NCBI RefSeq assembly: GCF_003337485.1 | Contig: NZ_QPJJ01000001.1 | Span: 124,001-188,000, forward strand | Reading direction: 5' to 3' | Origin: Saliterribacillus persicus | Lineage (GTDB): Bacteria > Bacillota > Bacilli > Bacillales > Amphibacillaceae | DNA length: 64,000 nt | In this document: positions 45,736 through 55,184 of the stretch, piece after piece | How the letters are laid out: every line of letters starts with the position of its first letter | Numbering within the stretch: the stretch's first letter is position 1 | The notes under the pieces: model-generated | The model's database searches: none | What the model was told of the DNA's origin: nothing | Seen by the model: only the letters and a program-made list of their open reading frames with translations | Translations under genes and position numbers: made by a program

Positions 45736-46365
45736 CTATTCCCTTGCCATCTCTGAAAAATGCAGCATTCTTTCAAACGAGATGAGTGCACCTTTCATCA
45801 TTACGAGTATAAACAAGCTAAAACCAAAGAATGGAAGTAAGCCTGGAATTACGGTGAATAAAAGATAGAGCAGCACTACCGTTACAACTAAAATAATAGT
45901 CAGTAACGGCATCGCAAACATGCACAGAAAAGCATTTTTAAACAATTCGATGACCTTCATGTCAAAATGCACATACATCGGTAATAAATAAATCAACATT
46001 CCCAAAAACAATATATTTACGGCGAGGAGTGGATAATAGGTAAGGCGAATCGCGTCATGCTGAATCACTTCAGCAATCGACATGTTAATATAAAGCAATC
46101 CGCCAATCAGTACGACTATAAAACCGACGAGATTACCTCTTATAAATTCTCGTTTGTAAATTCGCCAGAAATTTTTCGTTATCGCTATATCACTGTACCC
46201 GGTCAACCATTTTCTGAATATCGAAAAGGCTGCAATAATAGCAGGAAAGAACCCGAACAAAATCAGTCCTAGCAAGGAGAAAATGATCACAAGAATATTA
46301 ATATAAGCGGTCCTTATAATGATATCGGTGAAGCGATATATTCGTTCTAAAGCAAATGATTCCAT
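45736..46365 (-). CDS. yesL: YesL family membrane protein (DUF624)
   Basis: A 209-residue protein with about five helices, matching the DUF624/YesL family (ALERIYRFTDIIIRTAYINI near the N-terminus, ALISFERMLHF at the C-terminus). The function is unknown, but yesL-type genes accompany LplB/YtcP-type sugar importers and YesMN-type two-component systems, exactly as here. ATG follows AGAGGG. It sits between the transporter and glycosidase genes of one operon and may assist the permease complex. Confidence 0.85.
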   Translation of the reverse strand: MESFALERIYRFTDIIIRTAYINILVIIFSLLGLILFGFFPAIIAAFSIFRKWLTGYSDIAITKNFWRIYKREFIRGNLVGFIVVLIGGLLYINMSIAEVIQHDAIRLTYYPLLAVNILFLGMLIYLLPMYVHFDMKVIELFKNAFLCMFAMPLLTIILVVTVVLLYLLFTVIPGLLPFFGFSLFILVMMKGALISFERMLHFSEMARE

Positions 46366-46385
46366 AGTATCCCTCTTTTACTCTT

Positions 46386-47276
46386 CTATTCTTTTACAGA
46401 CCCAAGTGTTATACCATGAATGAAATAACGTTGTAAAAATGGATAAACGACTAAAACTGGGATCATCGCAATAAAGATTTTTGCAGCGTCTAAGGTTCGA
46501 TTCGACATTTCACTCATTCGTTTATATTGATCTTCTGTCATTTGAGATGGATCTATTGATACTACTAATTGCTGAATATAGGTTTGAAGCGGATAAAACT
46601 CTTCTCTTGTCATAAATATTAAGCCGTATAAAAATTCATTCCAATGATACACAATACTAAATAAAGTCACGGTAGCAAGCACCGGTATCGAAAGTGGAAT
46701 AAATAGCTTAAACAAGATATACCATGGTCCCGCACCATCAACAAGTGCTGCTTCTTCAAGAGATTTAGGTAAATTTCTAAAAAAGTTTATCGTGAGTATT
46801 ATATTGAAAACAATCGTCTGAGCTCCACCTACTAATACAAGGGCCCACACACTGTTCATTAAATTCAATTCTTGGATCGTTAAATAAAGTGGGATTAACC
46901 CCCCATTAAATAACATGGTAAAAATAACAGTCCACATAATCACATTTCGACCTCTGAAATCTTTTACTGTTTTTGATAGAGGGTATGCCATTAATGGTAC
47001 GATAATAAAGTTAAGTCCTGCCCCTAAAACGACACGTTGAATTGATATCCAAAACGATTTAAAAAATTGTGTGTCGCCTAAAAGCTGTTGATAGGAGGTT
47101 AAATTAAAATCTACCGGCCAAAGTGTGATGATGCCTGCTGCAGCCGCTGATTTCGAACTAAGTGACACAGATAGTGTATACCATAATGGCAAAATACACG
47201 TTAAAGCAATCGAACACAATATAACGATCAGTACGATATCAAATATTTTTGCTGACAATGTTTTATTTTTAACCAT
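46386..47276 (-). CDS. Carbohydrate ABC transporter permease (LplC/YtcP-like)
   Basis: A 296-residue permease with six helices. The EAA loop LEEAALVDGAGPWYILFKLF and the C-terminal YFIHGITLGSVKE are typical of the LplC/YtcP branch. It pairs with the LplB-like permease encoded upstream, 18 bases away. No ATPase gene is in the operon, so an MsmX-type shared ATPase is expected. Substrate is probably an oligosaccharide that the adjacent beta-glucuronidase and alpha-xylosidase process. Confidence 0.9.
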   Translation of the reverse strand: MVKNKTLSAKIFDIVLIVILCSIALTCILPLWYTLSVSLSSKSAAAAGIITLWPVDFNLTSYQQLLGDTQFFKSFWISIQRVVLGAGLNFIIVPLMAYPLSKTVKDFRGRNVIMWTVIFTMLFNGGLIPLYLTIQELNLMNSVWALVLVGGAQTIVFNIILTINFFRNLPKSLEEAALVDGAGPWYILFKLFIPLSIPVLATVTLFSIVYHWNEFLYGLIFMTREEFYPLQTYIQQLVVSIDPSQMTEDQYKRMSEMSNRTLDAAKIFIAMIPVLVVYPFLQRYFIHGITLGSVKE

Positions 47277-47294
47277 GATATGTTCCCCCTCCCA

Positions 47295-48185
47295 TTAAAA
47301 GATTCTATAGTTTGTAAATTTATATGCCAGGTAATACGACACACTAATTAAGATAAAGCCTGCGACTGATTTTAATAATCCTACTGCAGTTGCTAGCTCA
47401 TATTGAAGATTTAATAACCCTGTTCTGTATACCCACGTATCAATAATGTCACCTGTGGAATAAACAAGCGGATTATATAGGTTGAAAATTTGATCAAAGC
47501 CTGCGTTTAATACATTCCCTAAGCCCAGTACTGCTAGTAACACGGCAGTTGTTCTAATACCAGGTAGCGTAATGTGCCAAAGCATTCGCATGCGTGATGC
47601 ACCATCAATACCTGAAGCTTCATATAAAGCAGGATTAATACCAGTTAACGCTGCAAGATAGATAATCGTATTAAAACCAAACTCCTTCCACACATCACTT
47701 CCAACTACTAAGAATGGAAATAAGTCCGCTCTACCGAAAAATAGAATCGGCTCTACTCCGAATACACCTAATAATTGGTTAACCGGACCTTGGTATGCAA
47801 ATATATCTAACATTACTCCACCAAGAATTACCCATGATAGAAAGTGAGGTAAATAAACAATTGTCTGAATCGAACGCTTCAAACCGATATACCTTAATTC
47901 ATGAAGCATTAAAGCAAACACTAAAGGAACAATTAAGTTTCCTATTATTTTCATAATCGCAATAAACATCGTATTAAAAAAGATAATTGGGGTATCATTT
48001 AATTGGAACATGTACTTAAATGTCTCTAGACCAACAAATTCAGAATTAAAAACCCCTTGACCTGGATTAAAATCTTGAAATGCAATGATGATGCCAAACA
48101 TCGGTATAATACTGAAAATAAATAACCAAACAAAACCTGGAAGCATCATCAAATAGTAATGTTTGGCAAAGCCTTTTGCTTTCAT
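47295..48185 (-). CDS. Carbohydrate ABC transporter permease (LplB-like)
   Basis: A 296-residue permease with six helices. The N-terminal YYLMMLPGFVWLFIFSIIPM and FQDFNPGQGVF, and the EAA loop YEASGIDGASRMRMLWHITL, are characteristic of LplB proteins. It forms the membrane channel with the LplC-like protein. ATG follows AGGGAGCG. It is separated from the binding-protein gene by a strong hairpin that may reduce permease expression relative to the binding protein. Confidence 0.9.
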   Translation of the reverse strand: MKAKGFAKHYYLMMLPGFVWLFIFSIIPMFGIIIAFQDFNPGQGVFNSEFVGLETFKYMFQLNDTPIIFFNTMFIAIMKIIGNLIVPLVFALMLHELRYIGLKRSIQTIVYLPHFLSWVILGGVMLDIFAYQGPVNQLLGVFGVEPILFFGRADLFPFLVVGSDVWKEFGFNTIIYLAALTGINPALYEASGIDGASRMRMLWHITLPGIRTTAVLLAVLGLGNVLNAGFDQIFNLYNPLVYSTGDIIDTWVYRTGLLNLQYELATAVGLLKSVAGFILISVSYYLAYKFTNYRIF

Positions 48186-48222
48186 AATAAACGCTCCCTC
48201 TTTGCTAAGTTGTGAATTGATA

Positions 48223-48251
48223 GAAGGCGCCGAAAAGCTTCGACGCCTTTA
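48223..48251 (-). other. Strong intercistronic hairpin between binding protein and LplB genes
   Basis: AAAGGCGTCGAA and TTCGGCGCCTT form a GC-rich stem with a four-base loop, without a good T tail. It probably acts as a partial terminator or mRNA-end stabiliser in the operon. Confidence 0.6.
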
Positions 48252-48260
48252 AAATTTAAA

Positions 48261-49973
48261 TCAATTTACTACTTCTGCTACTTCCTCTGTTATTTGATCT
48301 CCACCTTGCTGCTTCCAATCCTCTACAAATTGATCAAAGGAATCTAATGGTTCAGAGCCCATAATGATTTTTAAGAAGGTTTCATCTTCTAATTTCTTTA
48401 AGTTCACCCAACGGCCTTCCATTGTTTCGGTTTGCGAATAAATTAAACTTTTAACGCCGTTCACTTCTGTATCAACCTGAGGTGCTGTACCAACTAAAGC
48501 AGAATATGCTCGAGTAAAGCTAGTCGAAGAAATATCCCAATATTCGATATCCATATTGTCATATGGCTCAAGCTTCGTATCAAAAACAGTATCTACATCG
48601 TTTTTAATTAATTTATAAGCAGGCATATCATAAAAATCCTCAGGTTCCTTGGTTCCAGCTAACACTTCACGCATGGCAACCGTAGTAACTTCCATTTCAT
48701 CAGCAGGAGCGTAAACGAGTCTTAATGGATAATGACCCGGTCCACCGCCACCTTCCATATGATCAAACTCTGATTCATGGGCAAATAAATTGTTTAATAT
48801 TTTCATTGGAGCTTCAGGATGCTCATAACCTTTTCGAACCACAACATACGAGCTTGTTGGTGTACTTAAGTGTGGTGTATACTCTCCGTTCTCGTCTAAT
48901 GGAACAGCATATGACTGCCAATTAGCTTCTGGGTTTTCTGTAACCGCATCTGTTATCGGTCCATAAGGCATCCAGAAAGGTCCAGAGAACATTCCTGTTT
49001 TCCCACTAATAACAGATTCACCAGAATCTTCTCTTACTCCCATTTCTCTATCAATTAAACCTTCTGCATACATATCTCTAAGTGTTGCTAAAGCATCTTT
49101 TGTTTCAGGTAAAGTTGAACCATAAACTGGCTCCCCGTCCTCACCTTCGATCCAATAACCTGGATACGCATGGTGTGCGGAAAAAATACCATCAAAACCG
49201 TATAAATTATTGGTTGATTCTAAGAAGTTTGCATATAATTTATTGCTTGTATCTGGACCTGCTAGACCAATCGTATCGTCCTCACCATTTCCATCAGGAT
49301 CATCTTCTACAAAAGCTCTTGCTACTTCTTTTAATTCCTCTAAAGTCGTAGGTGGCTCAAGTCCAAGTTCATCTAACCAATCTTTTCTGATCCACATATT
49401 GTGGATACCATCCGCGGATGCTTGCGAATTCGGAATCGCCATTATTTTACCGTCAAATGTTACGTTTTCTAATGCAACACCATCTGTACTATCTATAATT
49501 TCTTTGATTGCAGGTGACGCGTAGTCTTCATAAACCTGTGTCAAGTCTGCTAATTGATCCGCTTCTACCATTTGTCGTAATTCAACCGGACCAACGATCA
49601 TTGCATCAGGTAAGTCATTACTAGCAATTGCCAAACTTACTTTTTGGTCATAATTGGCAGGAGATGCTGTAAAGGCATGTTCCATATCAATATTTAAATT
49701 TTCTTTCACATGATTCACATACTTGTTATTAAGCGGTGTCTCGCCCTCTTCTAAACTCGTATCCGTTGGATCAACCTCCTGGCCAATCGCAATTGTAATC
49801 GCTTCCTCATATGCTCCAAAAGGATCTGCATCCTCATCACTAGCTGTTTCTTCCGTAGTTTCTCCATCCGTCCCCTCGGACTCTTCATTCGTACCAGCAT
49901 CATCAGAACATGCTGCTAAAAGTAATAAAAATAACAAAATAAGTAGAGCGAAAATTTTCCCCTTCACTTTCAT
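48261..49973 (-). CDS. Extracellular carbohydrate-binding lipoprotein (LipO/YtcQ-like)
   Basis: A 570-residue lipoprotein with lipobox LAAC (Cys22), an acidic Thr/Glu/Asp linker, and a large family 1 solute-binding fold of the LipO/YtcQ size class. NIDMEHAFTASPANYDQKVS and GMFSGPFWMPYGPITD are typical. It binds the oligosaccharide that the LplB/LplC permease imports. ATG follows GAGGGG. A perfect cre lies about 60 bases upstream, so CcpA should repress this first gene and hence the operon with YesL, GH2 and GH31. Confidence 0.9.
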   Translation of the reverse strand: MKVKGKIFALLILLFLLLLAACSDDAGTNEESEGTDGETTEETASDEDADPFGAYEEAITIAIGQEVDPTDTSLEEGETPLNNKYVNHVKENLNIDMEHAFTASPANYDQKVSLAIASNDLPDAMIVGPVELRQMVEADQLADLTQVYEDYASPAIKEIIDSTDGVALENVTFDGKIMAIPNSQASADGIHNMWIRKDWLDELGLEPPTTLEELKEVARAFVEDDPDGNGEDDTIGLAGPDTSNKLYANFLESTNNLYGFDGIFSAHHAYPGYWIEGEDGEPVYGSTLPETKDALATLRDMYAEGLIDREMGVREDSGESVISGKTGMFSGPFWMPYGPITDAVTENPEANWQSYAVPLDENGEYTPHLSTPTSSYVVVRKGYEHPEAPMKILNNLFAHESEFDHMEGGGGPGHYPLRLVYAPADEMEVTTVAMREVLAGTKEPEDFYDMPAYKLIKNDVDTVFDTKLEPYDNMDIEYWDISSTSFTRAYSALVGTAPQVDTEVNGVKSLIYSQTETMEGRWVNLKKLEDETFLKIIMGSEPLDSFDQFVEDWKQQGGDQITEEVAEVVN

Positions 49974-50027
49974 GTAAAACCCCTCTTTTCCTTTAATGTA
50001 TTTCTTACAACTCTAATGATACCAATA

Positions 50028-50042
50028 ATGTAAACGCATTCA
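50028..50042 (-). promoter_or_regulatory. CcpA cre site of the LplBC/GH2/GH31 operon
   Basis: ATGTAAACGCATTCA matches the Bacillus cre consensus WTGNAANCGNWNNCW at every fixed position. It is about 55 bases upstream of the binding-protein start, with a TTGACT box adjacent on the minus strand. Confidence 0.78.
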
Positions 50043-50148
50043 ATAAGTCAAGTGTGTCCAGTTTAAAGGGGTTAAATGTTTACTTTTTTTGATAAGTTTA
50101 CTCATTCTTTCACAAAGAAAACAATTGTCTAACTATTAAAGAACATAT

Positions 50149-51540
50149 TTACTCCTCTTTTTGTTGTTTTCTATATTCACTAGGCAGAAAACCAGTCGAC
50201 TTCTTAAATACTTTACTAAAATACTTTACATCAGCGTAGCCCACTTTTTCTGAGATAACAGATACCTTCTCACTCGTAAACAATAAGAAGTTTTTCGCTT
50301 TTCTTATTCGTGCAATCCTTACATATTCATTAAATGTATTCCCTACTACCTGTTTAAAGCACATGGAGAAGTAGCTTCTGCTCATATTAACGTCCTTTGC
50401 AATTTCATTTGCAGTAATCGATATATTTATCTTTTTTTCAATAATTTGTATTGCTTCAATAATACACGCCGTCGTTTCTTCTGATACTGATGTATAAAAA
50501 AGCTTTTGATTAATAATTTCTTTGGTTTCTTTAAACCACGATTCTACTTCTACCCAGCTACTAAACTCATCAGGTAAAGTTAGGTCGATGGAAAGAATGT
50601 CTGCATAAATACGTCTGCATTCATGAATAGTCAATAATAAGAGTCCCATTAGTTTACTCTTTGCTAGTCCTAATTCTTTTAAATCGTATAATGTGCGTTC
50701 TAATAATTCATCGCTACGGCACCACTTTAAAGAGATTAACTCTTCTTTTAATTTCTGCACATCTTCATTTGAGGCTCGTCTCCTTATTAAATTGGCACTT
50801 TTTAACGTGAAAAATGATAGGAATCCTTTTTGTTCTACCTCATAAAATAGAATGGAATCTTTATACTTTCTTACAAAGCTTTCTAGTTCATTCACTTCTA
50901 GCTTATTCTCGCTATCAATTTCAACTAACAGCACCTGTTCATTAGAATGAATGGTTGAAGAAATTTGCTCTTTTAGTTTGGAAGCATCTAAGTCATAGTC
51001 GACATATAATACATTTACTCCTAGTACCAGCATCGAAGCAGTCTGAAATGTATTTCGCAGGTTCCTTTCATACTTATCAATCTCTTCATCCGTGATAACA
51101 AGATAGCCCTTGTTTACTGCTTCTATGTCCGTTTTACCTGTTGTCATAATGGGATCTTCGTCCATTTTAATACGGTCATGAATTCTTTTTAAGGTTTTAT
51201 CCATTTGCTCATTATCGAGTTCTACTTTCGCAATGTAGTCAATCGCACCAAGGCGCATGGCTTCTTGAATATAATCAAAATCCCGGTGAAGGGATAAGAC
51301 AACGACATGAATGGCTGGATATTTTTCCTTGACCTTCCGTATTAGTTCAGTTCCTGACATAATCGGCATTGCTAAATCGGTGATGATTAAATCAACGTTC
51401 TCAGTTTCTAAAAACTCCAACGCTTTCTCACCGTGCTTCGCATCACCAACCACTTTCATATCAAAAGCTTCCCAATTAAAAGATGAGATTAAGCTTTTTC
51501 GCACTAATTTATCGTCCTCTACTAATAATACTCGAATCAC
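50149..51540 (-). CDS. AraC-type response regulator (YesN-like)
   Basis: A 463-residue response regulator. The receiver domain fills residues 1-120 with phospho-acceptor Asp in DLIITDLAMP, and the C-terminal 100 residues hold two AraC helix-turn-helix units (ISITANEIAKDVNMSRSYFS and VSVISEKVGYADVKYFSKVF). An ATG at 51555 is in frame, but GGAGG eight bases before GTG 51540 is the better start. It overlaps the kinase gene's 3' end by about 30 bases. The divergence-free layout places it 176 bases from the binding-protein gene it probably activates. Confidence 0.88.
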   Translation of the reverse strand: MIRVLLVEDDKLVRKSLISSFNWEAFDMKVVGDAKHGEKALEFLETENVDLIITDLAMPIMSGTELIRKVKEKYPAIHVVVLSLHRDFDYIQEAMRLGAIDYIAKVELDNEQMDKTLKRIHDRIKMDEDPIMTTGKTDIEAVNKGYLVITDEEIDKYERNLRNTFQTASMLVLGVNVLYVDYDLDASKLKEQISSTIHSNEQVLLVEIDSENKLEVNELESFVRKYKDSILFYEVEQKGFLSFFTLKSANLIRRRASNEDVQKLKEELISLKWCRSDELLERTLYDLKELGLAKSKLMGLLLLTIHECRRIYADILSIDLTLPDEFSSWVEVESWFKETKEIINQKLFYTSVSEETTACIIEAIQIIEKKINISITANEIAKDVNMSRSYFSMCFKQVVGNTFNEYVRIARIRKAKNFLLFTSEKVSVISEKVGYADVKYFSKVFKKSTGFLPSEYRKQQKEE

Positions 51541-53260
51541 TTTTCTCCCCTCCATTTGGTATATATAGAATAACGCTTGTTCCTTTGTTTATAGTACTTA
51601 CAATTTCGATTCTTGCTTTTTTATGATAGGTTTTTTCTAGTATTCTCTTTACATAATTCAAACCAATTCCCATCCCTTGCTTCTTTTCTTCTAGCTGATC
51701 TGTATATAGTATTCTATTAATCTTCTCCCGAGACATTCCTCTACCATCGTCCTTTACTTCAATCATAATTTCATGATTGTGAAGCTGAATATTTACGTCA
51801 ATTTGTCCGTCATCTACCAAGCCATGATAGATCGAATTTTCAACAATTGGCTGAAGAATAAATCTTGGGACATAAGTATTTAATAATCTATCATCAAGGT
51901 AAATATTGATGTTATAGGTGAAATCATAGCGTATTTGCTGCAGCTGTAAATACTGCTCCATACTATCTAATTCATCCTTTAAAGTTGAGGACTGGCCTAA
52001 CTTTCCCATGTTGTAATAAAGAATTTTATTTAAGGAAGAAATGAGATGGATTACTTGATCTTTTTCACCTGAGACAGCTAGCCATCTTGCGGTATCTAGG
52101 GTATTCATTAAAAAGTGTGGATTAATTTGATGAAGCAGCTTTTCCACCTCTAAATCCGCTCTATTCCTTTCTTTTTGCTCGATTTCTGTGATTAAAGTGG
52201 AAATTTGTTTTCTCATATACCGGAAACGATGAGTTAAATCTATAAATTCAGGAATTGATGTTTGGACAATTTCTGAATGAAAGTTACTGTCTCCCATCAA
52301 CTTTACTTCTCTATTAAATTGATTTAGTGGTTTGTAGAATGTTTTCCATAATAATAATCCTACAACTAAACTAATCACGACGAATAGTATGGCAATATAA
52401 ATCATCATAATAATCCACTGATTAATTTCTTCGTTGTACTGTGAAACAGAAATTAAGGAAACGATGCTCCATCCTCGTTCTGTATCTTCTCTAAACCAAT
52501 AATAGCCATCTGTTGTACCATAATTTTTATTACTTTGGGGATTGAAGGTTTGATTGATGGAGAACGCTTTTTCTTGTTCGGAGTAAATGATTTTTTTATT
52601 TTCATCCAATATTAGATAGCTTGTTTCATTAATAACATTATCTGATTCTAGTATATTTTTTGTTAAATCTAGGTTAGATTCTATATACAAATATACATTT
52701 TGAGAATAATTAATATCTAATTCCCTCACAGTAGAGAGAACGGATTTATTATTAAACCTTTCCATACTTACGTGAGGACCAAAGTTATCAATCTTATATC
52801 CTTTTATAAATAATGGGTCATTTCTTAAAGTAAAATCATCCTTAGCCCAATGGCTGTTAAATACGTAACTATCATCCTCTTCTATATACAAAAGAGAGAG
52901 CCCAATATTCGGATTACTAAATGTGATGACATTTAATTCATTCTTTATTTCATCGTATAGTTGGGTTTTTTCTAGTGAGGGTTCTAGTTTAAGATAGTTT
53001 TCTAATGTAATGTTTATATTCTCCGAAAAATCGATTTGTTGCGAAACATAGTTCATGTCATCAATCGTATTTTCAAGTGTTAACCTGATTTGATTTAAAT
53101 TACTGTTAAAGGTTGTATTTAATTTATTTGTTAAAATCGATGACATAGTGAAGTAGGAAAAAACCACGGTAAAGAGAAGCGGAATAAAAGTGCTTACTGC
53201 AAATACAATCGCTATACGACCTTTCAGACTCATCTTCTTGAACTTATTTATAAGCTGCAC
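51509..53260 (-). CDS. Sensor histidine kinase (YesM/LytS-like)
   Basis: A 583-residue membrane kinase. Two helices, at about residues 11-33 and 275-297, flank an extracytoplasmic dCache-like sensor region. HAMP and the His_kinase domain follow, with the phospho-accepting His in LLHQINPHFLMNTLDTARWL, then an ATPase domain with DDGRGMSREK and GMGIGLNYVKRI. The open frame extends upstream to 53368, but AAAGGAG before GTG 53260 marks a plausible start, 11 bases away. With the AraC-type regulator it forms a YesMN-type system that probably senses the oligosaccharide or its loaded binding protein. Confidence 0.87.
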   Translation of the reverse strand: MQLINKFKKMSLKGRIAIVFAVSTFIPLLFTVVFSYFTMSSILTNKLNTTFNSNLNQIRLTLENTIDDMNYVSQQIDFSENINITLENYLKLEPSLEKTQLYDEIKNELNVITFSNPNIGLSLLYIEEDDSYVFNSHWAKDDFTLRNDPLFIKGYKIDNFGPHVSMERFNNKSVLSTVRELDINYSQNVYLYIESNLDLTKNILESDNVINETSYLILDENKKIIYSEQEKAFSINQTFNPQSNKNYGTTDGYYWFREDTERGWSIVSLISVSQYNEEINQWIIMMIYIAILFVVISLVVGLLLWKTFYKPLNQFNREVKLMGDSNFHSEIVQTSIPEFIDLTHRFRYMRKQISTLITEIEQKERNRADLEVEKLLHQINPHFLMNTLDTARWLAVSGEKDQVIHLISSLNKILYYNMGKLGQSSTLKDELDSMEQYLQLQQIRYDFTYNINIYLDDRLLNTYVPRFILQPIVENSIYHGLVDDGQIDVNIQLHNHEIMIEVKDDGRGMSREKINRILYTDQLEEKKQGMGIGLNYVKRILEKTYHKKARIEIVSTINKGTSVILYIPNGGEKSDSSIISRGR

Positions 53261-53407
53261 TATCGCAAACACTCCTTTCTTAGATGCAAATTCAAGAAAA
53301 ACCTCACAGAAGAAACCGGTTTCTTTCAATTGAAAACACTTACACCAAATTTTAATTAACCATAGCATTAATTAAAAATAATTTCAATATAGGTTTGATT
53401 TGGGAAG

Positions 53408-53427
53408 TGGTGCCTGTCACCTGTCGA
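53408..53427 (+). repeat. Dispersed intergenic repeat, copy B
   Basis: GGTGCCTGTCACCTGTCGAA, identical to the copy at 40224. A related GGTACCTGTCAAATATTCGA follows at about 53447. It lies between the kinase promoter region and the sortase terminator. Confidence 0.8.
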
Positions 53428-53497
53428 ATTTTCTTTATTTGGATTTGGTACCTGTCAAATATTCGAGTTAGACATTTATGTGTTTATAAAACCATGC

Positions 53498-53536
53498 AAA
53501 AAAGCTTCCTTTTTATTAAAAAAGGAAGCTTTTTAT
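53498..53536 (-). terminator. Terminator after the sortase gene
   Basis: AAAAAGCTTCCTTTTT and AAAAAGGAAGCTTTTT form a long perfect stem with T-rich flanks on both strands, about 18 bases after the stop codon. Confidence 0.87.
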
Positions 53537-53553
53537 TCCAGCCCATATTGGAT

Positions 53554-54213
53554 TTATTCGATTATTTCTGCTAGTTCGGTATAGATGACTAGGCGTTCTT
53601 CGTGAGTTGCTAGTTCTTTGTTATACAGTCCTGTACAGCTTACGACGTTCAGGTGTTGGCCATTTGACTCACCGAACACTTCATTTACTGGAGCTTCATC
53701 CGTCAAGTAGCTTTGTGTTTTCTTTACCACGTACACAAATACTTTCCCGTCTTCCCCCGTAATTTCTATTTTATCTCCTGCTACTAAATCCTTTAAATAA
53801 AAGAATACTGCGGGTCCAGTATAATCGTCCACATGCCCAGCTAGTACTGTATTTCCAACTTCCCCCGGTTTTGCTCCAGGTTCAAACCAAGCTACTTCCT
53901 CCCCGTTATCCGGAACTTCCATTTGAGCCTCTTCATTTAATCCAGTCGGAACGACCGGTGCATCAAGTTGGATTCTTGGAATTGCAATTCGGGTTGGAGT
54001 AATAGATTCGATTACAGAATCTTGTTCTTTCGTTTCTACTTTTTCAGAAAAATCTATTTCATTTAAAGGAATACCTTTTTCCCCACTATAAACATGGTGT
54101 TTCATTGGTGGAATATTATTTGCTTGTACTTCGTCATCAAACGTTGTGTAAACCACGATGGATCCTCCCAATATAAGAAGGATCGCAATCGTGCGTATAG
54201 TTTTTATGATCAT
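53554..54213 (-). CDS. Sortase (class F-like)
   Basis: A 219-residue sortase with one N-terminal transmembrane helix (residues 5-24). The catalytic triad is complete: His127 in TVLAGHVDD, Cys193 in VVSCTG and Arg207 in EERLVIYTEL. Short size, the IAIPRIQLDAPVVPTG start of the barrel and lack of extra domains suggest class F or D rather than housekeeping SrtA. Its ATG directly abuts the stop codon of a protein ending in an MPQTG sorting signal, its likely dedicated substrate. No strong ribosome site is present, so translation is probably coupled. Confidence 0.88.
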   Translation of the reverse strand: MIIKTIRTIAILLILGGSIVVYTTFDDEVQANNIPPMKHHVYSGEKGIPLNEIDFSEKVETKEQDSVIESITPTRIAIPRIQLDAPVVPTGLNEEAQMEVPDNGEEVAWFEPGAKPGEVGNTVLAGHVDDYTGPAVFFYLKDLVAGDKIEITGEDGKVFVYVVKKTQSYLTDEAPVNEVFGESNGQHLNVVSCTGLYNKELATHEERLVIYTELAEIIE

Positions 54214-55005
54214 TTATTGTTGGTTAGCTTTACGACGAAATCCAAAGCCTGCAAGTACAAGTCCACCAAGCATCGCCATTAAACCATATAATGCCATGTT
54301 AGAACCTTGAGCTCCGCCTAGACCAGTTTGTGGCATTTCACTAGGCATAGAACCTGAGTAATCTTCTAACATTAACACTTCTAAGTTTTCTGCTGTGTTG
54401 ACTGCGAATACACTATAAACGGTATTTTCTTCTAAAGTTGTACCAGAAAGATCAAGAACTTGATCTCCTTCTGCTGTACGAATTTCAAGATCATACGTAC
54501 CAGCGTCTAATTCCATGTAATCTGTAATTGCAGGGAAAGTTGCGCCTTCAAATAATGTATCACCATCAATTAATCCAACATCAACAGTTGGTGCATCTGG
54601 AGAAAGGTGACCGACACGTACTTTAGTCATGCCATCTGCTACTTCCATTGAATCCATGCCAACCGTTAGTTCTAAACTGTCTAACATACCAGTTGCAGCT
54701 ACTGTATAAGCCATTCCAGCTTCAACTGTTAGAGTCTCGGAAATCACTGCTTCATCCATTGTACCAGCCGGATAAATTTCTACTTCATGCTCTCCTGCAG
54801 GAACTTCCATGTAATCGGTAGCTGCTTTAAAACCAGCACCTTCTACTACTGCGTCGCCATTAAGATAAACATCAACTTCAGGAGCATCTGGTGAAGCGTG
54901 TAAAATTCTTACCATAGCATTTTCATGATCATCCGCGAAAACTGTACCTGCAAATAAACTACTTACTAAAACCATTGAAACGAGTAATGCAAAAACTTTT
55001 TTCAT
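54214..55005 (-). CDS. DUF4397 surface protein with MPQTG sorting signal
   Basis: A 263-residue secreted protein with a signal peptide (to about residue 25, VFADD), two DUF4397 units (RILHASPDAPEVDVYL and RVGHLSPDAPTVDVGL) and a C-terminal cell-wall sorting signal: MPQTG at 224-228, a hydrophobic helix and the tail FRRKANQQ. The motif begins with Met rather than the usual Leu. The adjacent sortase gene presumably anchors it. ATG follows AGGGAGAGATGG. The role of DUF4397 domains is not established; they are common in extracellular proteins. Confidence 0.88.
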   Translation of the reverse strand: MKKVFALLVSMVLVSSLFAGTVFADDHENAMVRILHASPDAPEVDVYLNGDAVVEGAGFKAATDYMEVPAGEHEVEIYPAGTMDEAVISETLTVEAGMAYTVAATGMLDSLELTVGMDSMEVADGMTKVRVGHLSPDAPTVDVGLIDGDTLFEGATFPAITDYMELDAGTYDLEIRTAEGDQVLDLSGTTLEENTVYSVFAVNTAENLEVLMLEDYSGSMPSEMPQTGLGGAQGSNMALYGLMAMLGGLVLAGFGFRRKANQQ

Positions 55006-55184
55006 TCTCCATCTCTCCCTTGTATATATTTTATATAAGTTTTGTATAACTTATGTATAATATATACCCGAGGGTTTTAAAAGTAAACCTATTTGTTTCA
55101 AAATATTCTAATAATTTAAAAGACAGTGCTTATGACAGGGATTTATAAGTTCTTTTCGTCATATTATTTTTATTTTCATACGCG

